Shown piece after piece: positions 7,097 through 14,577 of a stretch of DNA of 19,171 bases. This DNA is from a candidate division CSSED10-310 bacterium (GTDB lineage: Bacteria; CSSED10-310; JAFGDC01): the NCBI GenBank assembly GCA_016932295.1, contig JAFGDC010000085.1, positions 1 through 19,171 on the forward strand, given 5' to 3'. The translations under genes and the position numbers were made by a program. Within the stretch, counting starts at the first letter, position 1. The number at the start of each line of letters is the position of its first letter. Under the pieces are notes generated by a model. The model was not told where the DNA came from. It searched no databases and worked only from the letters and a program-made list of their open reading frames with translations.

Positions 7097-8850
7097 CGAA
7101 GCGGTTCCGCGCCGACATCAAATGGTTGGGAGGCTTCTACCGCCCCCTCAAAACCCGGCTGATACTCATTGCTGGTCAATCCGTGGCGGTCGCCGCCATC
7201 AGCGCCGTTATCCCCTATGTCTTCATCGGCATCATCGACGGCCTGCACACCAACCTGTCCCTGCCATTTCTGCTCCGCTCCGTGGCAATCCTGTTGGGTC
7301 TCGGGGTGCTGAACTTCCTCACCTCCGTCACCAACGCCACGCGCCGCGCGAAAACCAACATCGAGCTGGAATGGCGTTTCCGGCAATCAGCTTTCTCCCG
7401 ACTCATAAAGCTGGATCAACGATTCTTCAGCACTTACCGTATCGGGGACATGGTCACCCGGCTCACCGACGACGTGGGCCGGAAACTGAGCTGGTTCGCC
7501 TGCTCGGGACTCTTCCGCGCCTGGGAATCGACGCTTCGGGTGTGCTTCTGCCTGATCGCCATGATCATCATCAATCCCTGGCTCACTCTCGCCGCCTTCA
7601 TCCCCTTCCCTCTCCAGATTCTCATCTATATCAAGACCGGCCAAGTGCTGGATGCCAGGTTCAAACACCTGCAGAAACTCATCTCCAGGGTAAACGAGAC
7701 CATAGAGACCTGCTTCTCCGGTATCAAGATCGTCCAGGCCTATTCACGTGAGCGTCATCAGGCGGAGCTGTTCGCACTGGTGGCGGAGGAACGTGCCAGG
7801 GCGGAAGTCAACGCGGAGAAAGCACACATCTTCGTGCACTCCCTCTACGGCTACTTCTGGCAGTTGACGCAGGTGTTCGTCCTGCTGGCCGGCGGCTGGA
7901 TGGTGATCGGCGATCGGATCACCGTGGGCGAATTCGTGGCCTTCAACTATTACGTCAGTTTCCTGGTCTGGCCCATGTTCGATATCGGCGGACTGCTCGT
8001 GGGATACCGCCGCGCCGCCGTTTCCATCAAGCGGCTGCAAGAGCTGGAAGGATGGGAGACCAAGATTCTCACACCGGAGCAACCGACGGCGATCGCAGCC
8101 GGCGGCGGACGCGTACGCTTCGAGAATGTCTCGTTTCGATTGGAGGATAAACAGATCCTGGACCGGATTGGTTTCGACTGCGGCGCCGCCCGGATGATCG
8201 GAGTGGTGGGCGAGGTGGGTTCCGGCAAATCGACGCTGCTCAATCTGATCTGCCGGTTTTTCGATCCGGACGAAGGGTCAGTGCTGCTGGACGGCGTACC
8301 GCTGCCCCAGTGGCCGTTGGACCGGCTGCGGCACACCATCGGTTATGTCTCCCAGGAACCGCTGCTCTTCACCGATTCGGTGCGCAACAATGTCCGCTTC
8401 GGCAGAGACTGGATCGATGACCACACCATCGAGTGGGCGGCGAGATTGGCACGGTTGGATGAAGAGGTGAAACACTTCCGGGATGGATATGACACCGCCA
8501 TCGGTTTACGCGGCATGACCGTATCCGGCGGCCAAAAGCAGCGCATCAGCATAGCCCGGGCGTTGGCCGGCAAGCCTGACCTCCTGCTGCTGGACGATGC
8601 CACCGCCCATCTCGATGCGGAAACCGAAATGGCACTGTGGGACTGCGTGTTCGGCGAATTGCCGGAGATGCGGGTCTTCTTCGTATCGCATCGCACCGCT
8701 ACACTGGAACGCGCCGACCTTATCCTGGTGCTCAGCCGCGGCTGCCTCGTGGAACATGGCACCCATGCCGCCCTGATGGCCGCCCGCGGCGAATACTACC
8801 GCATTTACAGCCGCCGCCGGCTGCAGGAACAAGTCAACACCTTGAAATAA
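7093..8850 (+). CDS. ABC exporter half-transporter, subunit 2 (degenerate Walker B Asp)
   Basis: This 585-residue protein starts at a GTG overlapping the stop of subunit 1 (GTGA), with GAGGAGG at 7081-7087. The N-terminal part has about six membrane helices (for example LILIAGQSVAVAAISAV and VRSVAILLGLGVLNFL-like segments). The ATPase domain has Walker A GEVGSGKS (373-380), Q-loop YVSQEPLLF, a good signature VSGGQ (477-481) and Walker B LLLLDD, where D502 replaces the catalytic glutamate; the H-loop is VSHR. The substitution marks the low-activity partner of an asymmetric exporter. Together with subunit 1 it would form an inner-membrane heterodimer exporting a drug, lipid or other amphipath. 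Confidence 0.92.
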   Translation: MTKRFRADIKWLGGFYRPLKTRLILIAGQSVAVAAISAVIPYVFIGIIDGLHTNLSLPFLLRSVAILLGLGVLNFLTSVTNATRRAKTNIELEWRFRQSAFSRLIKLDQRFFSTYRIGDMVTRLTDDVGRKLSWFACSGLFRAWESTLRVCFCLIAMIIINPWLTLAAFIPFPLQILIYIKTGQVLDARFKHLQKLISRVNETIETCFSGIKIVQAYSRERHQAELFALVAEERARAEVNAEKAHIFVHSLYGYFWQLTQVFVLLAGGWMVIGDRITVGEFVAFNYYVSFLVWPMFDIGGLLVGYRRAAVSIKRLQELEGWETKILTPEQPTAIAAGGGRVRFENVSFRLEDKQILDRIGFDCGAARMIGVVGEVGSGKSTLLNLICRFFDPDEGSVLLDGVPLPQWPLDRLRHTIGYVSQEPLLFTDSVRNNVRFGRDWIDDHTIEWAARLARLDEEVKHFRDGYDTAIGLRGMTVSGGQKQRISIARALAGKPDLLLLDDATAHLDAETEMALWDCVFGELPEMRVFFVSHRTATLERADLILVLSRGCLVEHGTHAALMAARGEYYRIYSRRRLQEQVNTLK

Positions 8851-8879
8851 TTCGTTAAGAGGAAGGTTCGCCTCCCGAA

Positions 8880-9884
8880 TCAGCGCAGGACGGCAGCCGC
8901 CATTTCCTGCAGCCGCATCAGCACGGGGCCGTTGATGCGGGCGAGAGCCGTAATCACCGTGTCATCCAGTTTGCCTTGTTCCCCCATGCGCTCCAGATAC
9001 GCCATAACCCGCTCGCGCGACTCACCCTTCCGGTAGGCGCGATCGAAACGCATGGCATCATACATATCCACCACCGATACGATCCTGGTGGTCATCGGAA
9101 TGCCGGCACCGGTGAGGCCATCGGGATAACCGCTGCCGTCCATCTTCTCGTGATGATGCCTGACGATGTGGATGACGGTATCGGGATAATTCAATGGCTC
9201 CAGGATCCTGGCACCGATCTCCACGTGACGCAGCACCTGTGAGTCATATTCCTCATTGGAAAGCGGGCCCGGCTTGTTCAACAAGACATCGCTCAGGCCG
9301 ATCTTACCGATGTCATGAAGCATGGCGCCGGTACCGACGAGCGCTACATCCTCTTCATCGAAACCCATTTCACGGGCTACCGCCTCGCTCAACAGTTTCA
9401 CCCGAGAGGAATGGCCCTGGGTGTACGGATCCTTGACTTCCAACGCCTTCACCAGGGTCAAGATGACCTGTTCGGCACGCAACAGACTATCGTTCATCCG
9501 CTTCATGCGAATCAAGGCACGCATCCGCACCACCAGGATCATCTCGTTGAAATCCTTGGTAAGAAAATCGTCCGCACCGGCATCGAAACCAAGCAACCGC
9601 GTCTCCAGATCCACCATCGAGGTCAACATCACCACCGGGATCAATCTCGTCCGTTCATCCTGCTTGAGATTCCTGCAAACCTCGAAACCGTTCATGTCAG
9701 GCAGATTCACGTCCAGCAGCACCAAGTCCGGTGGGTCGCGATCCACCAAATCCAGCGCGTGCAAGCCACTGTGCACGCACAGTACCCGATATCCCTGGGG
9801 TTCCAGAAACCGCCGGATGATCAGCTCATCGGCGGCATCGTCATCCACCACCAGAATGGTTGTCCAGTCTCCTTCGCCACTCAT
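8880..9884 (-). CDS. Response regulator with HD-GYP domain (predicted cyclic-di-GMP phosphodiesterase)
   Basis: This is a 334-residue protein. Residues about 8-125 are a receiver domain: acidic pocket D14-D16, phosphoacceptor D58 (LVLLDVNLPDMNG), T88 and K110. A helical linker leads to an HD-GYP domain at about 140-325: HDIGKIGL (190-197), KPGPLS, H220-x-x-x-G, HHHEKMDGSGYP (243-254) and D273. HD-GYP enzymes usually hydrolyse cyclic-di-GMP to GMP or pGpG; all signature residues look present, though the usual HPxxG is HVEIG. The ATG at 9884 has AGGAGA 6 nt upstream. No kinase gene is adjacent. It converges on the ABC exporter genes across only 29 bp and has its own promoter. Confidence 0.93.
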   Translation of the reverse strand: MSGEGDWTTILVVDDDAADELIIRRFLEPQGYRVLCVHSGLHALDLVDRDPPDLVLLDVNLPDMNGFEVCRNLKQDERTRLIPVVMLTSMVDLETRLLGFDAGADDFLTKDFNEMILVVRMRALIRMKRMNDSLLRAEQVILTLVKALEVKDPYTQGHSSRVKLLSEAVAREMGFDEEDVALVGTGAMLHDIGKIGLSDVLLNKPGPLSNEEYDSQVLRHVEIGARILEPLNYPDTVIHIVRHHHEKMDGSGYPDGLTGAGIPMTTRIVSVVDMYDAMRFDRAYRKGESRERVMAYLERMGEQGKLDDTVITALARINGPVLMRLQEMAAAVLR

Positions 9885-9911
9885 GCATGATCTCCTGAAT
9901 CAAACGAGCCT

Positions 9912-9940
9912 ATTGTAACCAAACGCGTCGCGTTATGCAA
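9912..9940 (-). promoter_or_regulatory. Sigma-70 promoter of the HD-GYP gene with palindrome between -35 and -10
   Basis: Reading the minus strand, TTGCAT (9940-9935), a 17-nt spacer and TACAAT (9917-9912) form a good sigma-70 promoter 28 nt upstream of the HD-GYP ATG. The spacer holds AACGCG-T-CGCGTT (9922-9934), a perfect 13-nt palindrome that would be blocked or used by a dimeric regulator; that function is inferred. Confidence 0.6.
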
Positions 9941-10048
9941 AGAATCCAGTAAAAAAGTAGCAATCCTTTACAGGATATACATGAAAGCCCTGATCACGAT
10001 CTCGGGGCCGGTGGCGGCCGGGTAATGAGCCGGGACTGGCTGAAGTAC

Positions 10049-10076
10049 ATTGGGGTCGTACCATTGAGGTCGTACC
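10049..10076 (+). repeat. Adjacent 14-bp direct repeat upstream of murE
   Basis: Two directly adjoining 14-nt copies, ATTGGGGTCGTACC (10049-10062) and ATTGAGGTCGTACC (10063-10076), differ at one base. They sit just upstream of TATACT (10085-10090), and TTGAGG in the second copy could be a -35 with a short 15-nt spacer. Tandem head-to-tail sites suit an activator or repressor; this is inferred. Confidence 0.5.
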
Positions 10077-10171
10077 CGGAATCTTATACTTTTCGCCGTG
10101 ACGCGTTGACAATCAATGGCGTACGGCGGCTGATCCATTCCTCAATCAAGTCGATTCGACGATTGTGGCAG

Positions 10172-10197
10172 GCACAGTGTGCTCCGTGGACGGAGCA
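10172..10197 (+). other. Overlapping alternative hairpins in the murE leader
   Basis: GCACA-G-TGTGC (10172-10182) overlaps a 7-bp stem with a 4-base loop, TGCTCCG-TGGA-CGGAGCA (10180-10197). They share bases 10180-10182, so they cannot form together. No T-run follows. They could be a leader regulatory element, a protein site, or chance. Confidence 0.3.
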
Positions 10198-10313
10198 ATT
10201 ACCGTCGCAATGTGTCCTCCATGTGTGGTAGCCGCTCCGTTCAATCATGGGCGGGGAATAGAGGATAGATCACCCCCTTGCCCTTCTCCCTTCCGGCATG
10301 GATAATCAACGCC

Positions 10314-11795
10314 ATGAACATGAACACCATCATCCAGCGACTCGATCACCTCCAAATCCGGGGCGAACCGCCTGATTCAGTCACGGATTTCGGCTACCTT
10401 CCCGAACACCTTCAGCCGGGCATGCTTTTCCTGGCCATGGCCGAGTATCTCCGTTACAACCAGTGGATCGACGGCCATGAACTGGTGGCGCAAGCAGCGG
10501 ATCGAGGCGCCGCGGCAGCCGTGGTGGAGCGCTTCCAGGACATTCCCATTCCGCAGATATTGGTTCCAGATACGCGCGCCGCCATGGCGGTCCTCGGCGA
10601 CCTGGTCCACGATGCGCCGTTCCAGGACATGCCCGTCATAGGCGTGACCGGCACCAACGGCAAAACCACCTCCTCTCACCTGGTAGCGGCTGTATGCCGT
10701 ACCGCGGGGTACTCACCCGGCATCATCGGCACGGTCGGCTATTCCTGGGCTGACAAACGCGAGGAGGCGGTCTACACTACGCCGCTCTCGGCGGACCTGC
10801 GACGACTTGCGGCCCGCATGCGCCGCGATGGAACGAACGTGATTTCCATGGAGGTATCCTCGCACGCCATCAAGCTGGATCGTATCCATGGCATCCCATT
10901 CAGGGTGGGCATTTTCACCAATCTGACCAGGGATCATATCGATTTTCACGGTTCCATGGAGGACTACAGGCGGACCAAGCGGCATCTGTTCGAACTCCTC
11001 GGCGAGCAGGATCCGAAAGCCACAGCCGTAATCAACGCCGACGATCCGGTGGCGGGCGACTATGCAGCCGCCTGCCGGGTACCGGTGTTCACTTACTCCA
11101 TGAAGGTGCCGGCCACGGTGCGGTTGCTGGAGGCGCGACTGAACCTGGACGGTACCTGGCTGAAGGTGGCCATTGATGGACATGGCACTCTGGATCTTTA
11201 CAGTCACCTGGTGGGTGCTTTCAATGTCCAGAACACCCTGGCCGTGACCGGTGCAGCCCTGGCCATGGGTATCGAACCATCGGTGATCGTGGAAGCGGTC
11301 CGCGACTTCCCGGCGGTCAAAGGTCGCTTCCAGCGGGTGGACTGCGGGCAGGATTTCCTGGTGATCATCGACTACGCCCACACACCGGATGCGCTGGAAC
11401 GGGTCCTGACCACCGCCAGATCACTGACGGATAAACGCCTTATCGCCGTATTCGGATGCGGCGGCGACCGGGACCGCGGGAAACGACCGCTCATGGGGGA
11501 CATCGCCGCCACCATTGCTGATCTTGCCGTGGTGACATCCGACAATCCTCGAACCGAGCCTCCCGAGTCCATCATCCGCGACATTCTCGCCGGGATACCG
11601 GCCGGCGCCGCGTTCAAGGCGATCACCGACCGGCGCTCGGCCATCCGCAGCGCGCTCCAGGACGCCCGTCCCGGCGATGCCGTGGTGATCGCGGGGAAAG
11701 GGCACGAAACCTACCAGATCATCGGCGAAACGAAACACCACTTCAGCGACGAGGAAGAAGTGCACACGATGCTGCAAGGGTGCGGGAACCGATAG
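10314..11795 (+). CDS. murE: UDP-N-acetylmuramoyl-L-alanyl-D-glutamate--2,6-diaminopimelate ligase
   Basis: This 493-residue protein has the three-domain Mur ligase layout. The P-loop GVTGTNGKTT is at about 110-119, followed by TTPLS, EVSSHAI, NLTRDHIDFHG and YRRTKRHLF; the lysine at about 222 is the one carbamylated in the family. The C-terminal domain has YAHTPDALE, GCGGDRDRGKRP and DNPR (410-413), the signature for meso-diaminopimelate rather than lysine. It adds the third amino acid of the peptidoglycan stem peptide, in the cytoplasm, using ATP. The ATG at 10314 (or 10320) has no clear ribosome binding site, and a TTG at 10278 is a less likely start. No other cell-wall (dcw cluster) gene is adjacent, which is unusual. 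Confidence 0.93.
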   Translation: MNMNTIIQRLDHLQIRGEPPDSVTDFGYLPEHLQPGMLFLAMAEYLRYNQWIDGHELVAQAADRGAAAAVVERFQDIPIPQILVPDTRAAMAVLGDLVHDAPFQDMPVIGVTGTNGKTTSSHLVAAVCRTAGYSPGIIGTVGYSWADKREEAVYTTPLSADLRRLAARMRRDGTNVISMEVSSHAIKLDRIHGIPFRVGIFTNLTRDHIDFHGSMEDYRRTKRHLFELLGEQDPKATAVINADDPVAGDYAAACRVPVFTYSMKVPATVRLLEARLNLDGTWLKVAIDGHGTLDLYSHLVGAFNVQNTLAVTGAALAMGIEPSVIVEAVRDFPAVKGRFQRVDCGQDFLVIIDYAHTPDALERVLTTARSLTDKRLIAVFGCGGDRDRGKRPLMGDIAATIADLAVVTSDNPRTEPPESIIRDILAGIPAGAAFKAITDRRSAIRSALQDARPGDAVVIAGKGHETYQIIGETKHHFSDEEEVHTMLQGCGNR

Positions 11796-12205
11796 GCATT
11801 CCGCCGGAGAAACCAGCATACCGTCATTTCGGATCAATGCCTTCCACATGTTCCAGGTCTTCCGGCCGCCATACCGGAAATCCAGCCGATGGCACATTTC
11901 CCGCAACCGGCCTCCAACGACGGCAGAAGTCCTGATCCCGGACGTTATCCTTTCGAAAAAGAAATCCAGCTCCTGAATGGTTTTTTCTTGACTTTCACCA
12001 TGATGTGATACTAACAACACAATGACCAAGACAGCCCGACCTGAAGTTGTCGAAGCCGAATGGTCATCCCTTCGCAGGCATGCGCCACGATCCGCGGCGT
12101 ACGCACTCCCTAGTGAATCGATGGCAATCTGGCGCTGGAAAGTAACTGCCGATCCCAACAAGGGAGGAGCATTCGTTTTACCCACAGCCTGCTGAAGGAG
12201 GTTTC
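11796..12205. other. Intergenic region between murE and the beta-helix gene
   Basis: This 410-nt stretch shows a weak 6-bp inverted repeat (TTCCGG...CCGGAA, 11860-11879) without a T-run, an A-rich/T-rich patch at about 11955-11990 and a possible promoter. A 57-codon frame (12022-12195) begins at the predicted transcription start and ends at the downstream ribosome binding site; it has no recognised domain and no ribosome binding site. A minus-strand frame across this region continues antisense through murE and is probably a shadow. Confidence 0.45.
11988..12014 (+). promoter_or_regulatory. Candidate promoter of the beta-helix gene
   Basis: TTGACT (11988-11993) is followed 15 nt later by TACTAA (12009-12014), preceded by TG at 12006-12007 as in extended -10 promoters. 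The start point would be near 12021, giving a leader of about 185 nt before the beta-helix ATG. Confidence 0.35.
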
Positions 12206-14479
12206 ATGAAGTTCGTCTCAATGACACTGATTACACTGCTGGTAGTATTGTGCTGCGCCGGATTGACGCATGCCGCGATACTGAATGTGCCGGCCGCCTA
12301 CCCCACCATCCAGGACGCCATGACCGCGGCGGTAAGTGGTGATGTTGTGCTGGTTGCGGATGGGACATATACCGGCTCGGGCAATCGCACTCTTGATTTC
12401 GCCGGTAAATCGATCCGGGTAGCGTCGGAGAACGGTCCCACCGAATGCGTCATCGACTGCCAGAACAGCGGTCGCTGCGTGAATTTCGACAATGGTGAGG
12501 GATCCAATTCCATCCTCGAGGGATTCACCATCCGGCACGGCTATGAGATGGAAGGCGGCGCCATCTACTGCTATTCATCTTCTCCGACCATCCTCGACTG
12601 CGTCATCTACGATTGCTACGCCGACATGATGGGCGGCGCCATCTACAGCCGGTTCGGCACACCATCGCTGATCAACTGCCTCATATACAACAACAGGGAC
12701 TGGGAAAACGGCGCCATCGCCAACCTCCAGGGTTCCATGATCATCTACAACTGCACCATCGCCTACAACGAGGCCATCATGATGATGGAGGGCGGCGGTA
12801 TATACAATGGCAACGGCTCGCTGGTGATGATGGACTCCATCGTCTGGGGCAACAGCCCCTACCAGGTTTCCGGTGGTTCAACCAATATCACCTACTGCGA
12901 TATCGAGGACGGCTGGGGCGGCACCGGCAACATCAATGCAGATCCCCTGTTCACCTCGGGGCAGTCCGGCACGTTCTACTTGTATCAAGCCTGCGACGGC
13001 CCATCTCCCTACAGTCCCTGCGTCGATGCCGGCAGCTACCCGGCCGCTGTCCTCTGCGCCATCTCCTATCTTGGTCAGGTATGTTTGAGCGATTTGACAA
13101 CCAGAACCGATCTGGCTCCCGATGCCGGCCAGGGCGACATGGGGTATCATTACCGCATCGAGAGCGTTCCCACCCGCACGCCCACCATGACGCCATCGCC
13201 CACCCCAACGCCCACGGCCACCCCCACGGAAACCCCGCTGCACACGCCCATCGTGATCCACGTGCCGGCCGACTACACCACCATCCAGGATGCCGTCTCC
13301 AATGCTTGCATGTACGATACCATCATCGTCGCCGATGGCACCTACACCGGTTCCTCCAACCGCAACATCAGCTTCGCCGGCAAGGCCATCCGCATCACTT
13401 CCGAAAACGGTCCCACCGAATGCGTCATCGACTGTCAGAACAACGGCCGCGCCTTCATCTTCAATAACGGCGAGGGTTCCGACTCAATCCTCGAGGGGTT
13501 CACCATCCGCAACGCCTATGAAATGGAAGGCGGCGCACTGTATTGTTATTCAGCATCTCCCACCATCCTCGACTGCGTCATCTACAATTGCTACGCCGAC
13601 ATGATGGGCGGCGCGCTCTTCAGCCGCTTCGGCACCCCCACCCTGAGCAACTGCCTGATATATGACAACTGGGACTGGGAAAACGGCGCCATCGCCAACC
13701 TCCAGGGTTCCATGATCATCCACAACTGCACCATCTACGGCAACGAGGCCATCATGATGATGGAGGGCGGCGGCATCTACAACGGCAACGGCTCTCTCAC
13801 CATCACCGACTCCATCGTCTGGGGCAACAGCCCTTATCAGATTTCCGGCGGCTCGACGAATGCGACCTATTGCGATATCCAGGGCGGCTGGAGCGGCACC
13901 GGTAACATCGACGCCGATCCCCTGTTCACCGGCGGCGGGTCCGGCGCTTTCTACCTGTACCAGGACTGCGACGGCACCGCTCCCTACAGTCCCTGCGTCG
14001 ATGCCGGCAGCGACCTGGCATCATCCATCACCCTGCCATCCTATCCCGTCACCACATCTCTCGCCGACTACACCACCAGATCCGATGACCATCACGACGA
14101 GGGCACGGTGGACATCGGTTTCCACCATGTATCCAGTGAACCGCCGGCATCGCCCACGCCGGCAGCGACCATGACCCCGATCCCGACAGATACCCCGACC
14201 ACGACCCCGACCAGTACTCCGACCCTGTCTCCCACCTTCAGCCCGACCGCCACCATGACGCCACCTCCCACCGAGACACCATCCCCCACCGTCAGTCCTA
14301 CCGCCACCGAAACGCCACCACCAACCGCCACCAATACCCCGGAGGTTACTCCCACCACCACCGTCTCTCCGACTCCGGCACCGATACCGGCTACCGGCGG
14401 CACCGGGCTGCTGGTGCTGATCGCGACACTGAGCCTGGGCATAGCCGGCTCAACACTTCGCTCGCGAAAAAAACGTTAG
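12206..14479 (+). CDS. Secreted right-handed beta-helix protein with internal duplication and C-terminal sorting-like tail
   Basis: This 757-residue protein starts at 12206 (AAGGAGG, 4-nt spacer). Residues 1-23 are a signal peptide (hydrophobic LITLLVVLCCAG, likely cleaved after THA). Two homologous parts follow, about 26-276 and 351-601. Each opens with VPA-Y-TIQDA and contains parallel beta-helix turns (SPTILDCVIY, GSMIIYNCTI), then NADPLF, YSPCVDAGS and finally DMGYHY or DIGFHH, the pattern of choice-of-anchor Q/polymorphic outer membrane-type proteins. PT-rich linkers lie at 322-348 and 646-726. The tail has IPATGG at about 727-732, a hydrophobic helix and RSRKKR, resembling an exosortase- or sortase-type anchor. 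Probably a cell-surface or secreted protein; the ligand is unknown, and pectate-lyase-like enzyme activity cannot be shown. Strong terminator downstream. Confidence 0.9.
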   Translation: MKFVSMTLITLLVVLCCAGLTHAAILNVPAAYPTIQDAMTAAVSGDVVLVADGTYTGSGNRTLDFAGKSIRVASENGPTECVIDCQNSGRCVNFDNGEGSNSILEGFTIRHGYEMEGGAIYCYSSSPTILDCVIYDCYADMMGGAIYSRFGTPSLINCLIYNNRDWENGAIANLQGSMIIYNCTIAYNEAIMMMEGGGIYNGNGSLVMMDSIVWGNSPYQVSGGSTNITYCDIEDGWGGTGNINADPLFTSGQSGTFYLYQACDGPSPYSPCVDAGSYPAAVLCAISYLGQVCLSDLTTRTDLAPDAGQGDMGYHYRIESVPTRTPTMTPSPTPTPTATPTETPLHTPIVIHVPADYTTIQDAVSNACMYDTIIVADGTYTGSSNRNISFAGKAIRITSENGPTECVIDCQNNGRAFIFNNGEGSDSILEGFTIRNAYEMEGGALYCYSASPTILDCVIYNCYADMMGGALFSRFGTPTLSNCLIYDNWDWENGAIANLQGSMIIHNCTIYGNEAIMMMEGGGIYNGNGSLTITDSIVWGNSPYQISGGSTNATYCDIQGGWSGTGNIDADPLFTGGGSGAFYLYQDCDGTAPYSPCVDAGSDLASSITLPSYPVTTSLADYTTRSDDHHDEGTVDIGFHHVSSEPPASPTPAATMTPIPTDTPTTTPTSTPTLSPTFSPTATMTPPPTETPSPTVSPTATETPPPTATNTPEVTPTTTVSPTPAPIPATGGTGLLVLIATLSLGIAGSTLRSRKKR
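12281..13033 (+). repeat. First copy of the intragenic 975-bp-period duplication (beta-helix gene)
   Basis: This segment aligns with 13256-14008 at a constant offset of 975 nt (325 codons). I checked the offset at four points, the 5' edge, TGGGAAAACG, GATCC and ACAGTCCCTG, and saw no net insertion or deletion. Some stretches of over 40 nt are identical, so the duplication is young or kept uniform. Confidence 0.9.
13169..13249 (+). repeat. PT-rich linker between the two beta-helix parts
   Basis: Codons 322-348 encode almost only Pro, Thr and Ser in a TPTPT pattern, a flexible, probably glycosylated extracellular spacer. Confidence 0.75.
13256..14008 (+). repeat. Second copy of the intragenic 975-bp-period duplication (beta-helix gene)
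   Basis: Partner of 12281-13033 at a 975-nt offset; it encodes the second beta-helix part from the VPA-Y-TIQDA motif to YSPCVDAGS. Confidence 0.9.
14141..14383 (+). repeat. PT-rich stalk before the C-terminal anchor-like tail
   Basis: About 80 codons (646-726) are rich in Pro and Thr (TPTTTPTSTPT-like). It would hold the beta-helix domains away from the membrane or wall. Confidence 0.75.
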
Positions 14480-14498
14480 TGACTGAACGCTGAACGAG

Positions 14499-14535
14499 AC
14501 CTCGGGCGGACGGAAACGTCCGACCCGAGGTTTTT
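14499..14535 (+). terminator. Rho-independent terminator of the beta-helix gene
   Basis: The arms ACCTCGGG-CGGACG and CGTCCG-A-CCCGAGGT pair over 14 bp with one bulged base, close on a GAAA loop and run into TTTTT (14531-14535). It starts 20 nt after the stop codon. On the minus strand the hairpin lacks a T-run, so it mainly serves the rightward gene. Confidence 0.92.
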
Positions 14536-14577
14536 ACCGTATCGACGAATCGCGGGACGTATCGGGAGACGGGTCGC

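Larger units (their letters stand above)
9941..10313. other. Long intergenic region upstream of murE
   Basis: This 373-nt stretch has no convincing gene. It holds a 14-codon frame at 9981-10025 that reads MKALITISGPVAAG, then a stop. It also holds a 14-nt tandem repeat (10049-10076), a TATACT box (10085-10090), a TTGACA at 10106 without a partner, and overlapping hairpins at 10172-10197. A 68-codon frame at 10025-10231 has no recognisable domain and no ribosome binding site, and is treated as chance. Confidence 0.5.

Noticed and set aside
10025..10231. 68-codon frame upstream of murE
   Set aside because: No ribosome binding site, no recognisable domain, and it overlaps the tandem repeats and hairpins.
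11421..12185. 254-codon minus-strand frame across the end of murE and the following spacer
   Set aside because: Most of it is antisense to conserved murE. The part outside murE (11796-12185) looks somewhat protein-like but has no domain or start signal that I recognise.
14499..14535. The hairpin as a bidirectional terminator also for the giant gene
   Set aside because: On the minus strand the stem is followed by CTCGTTC rather than a T-run, so termination in that direction is doubtful.
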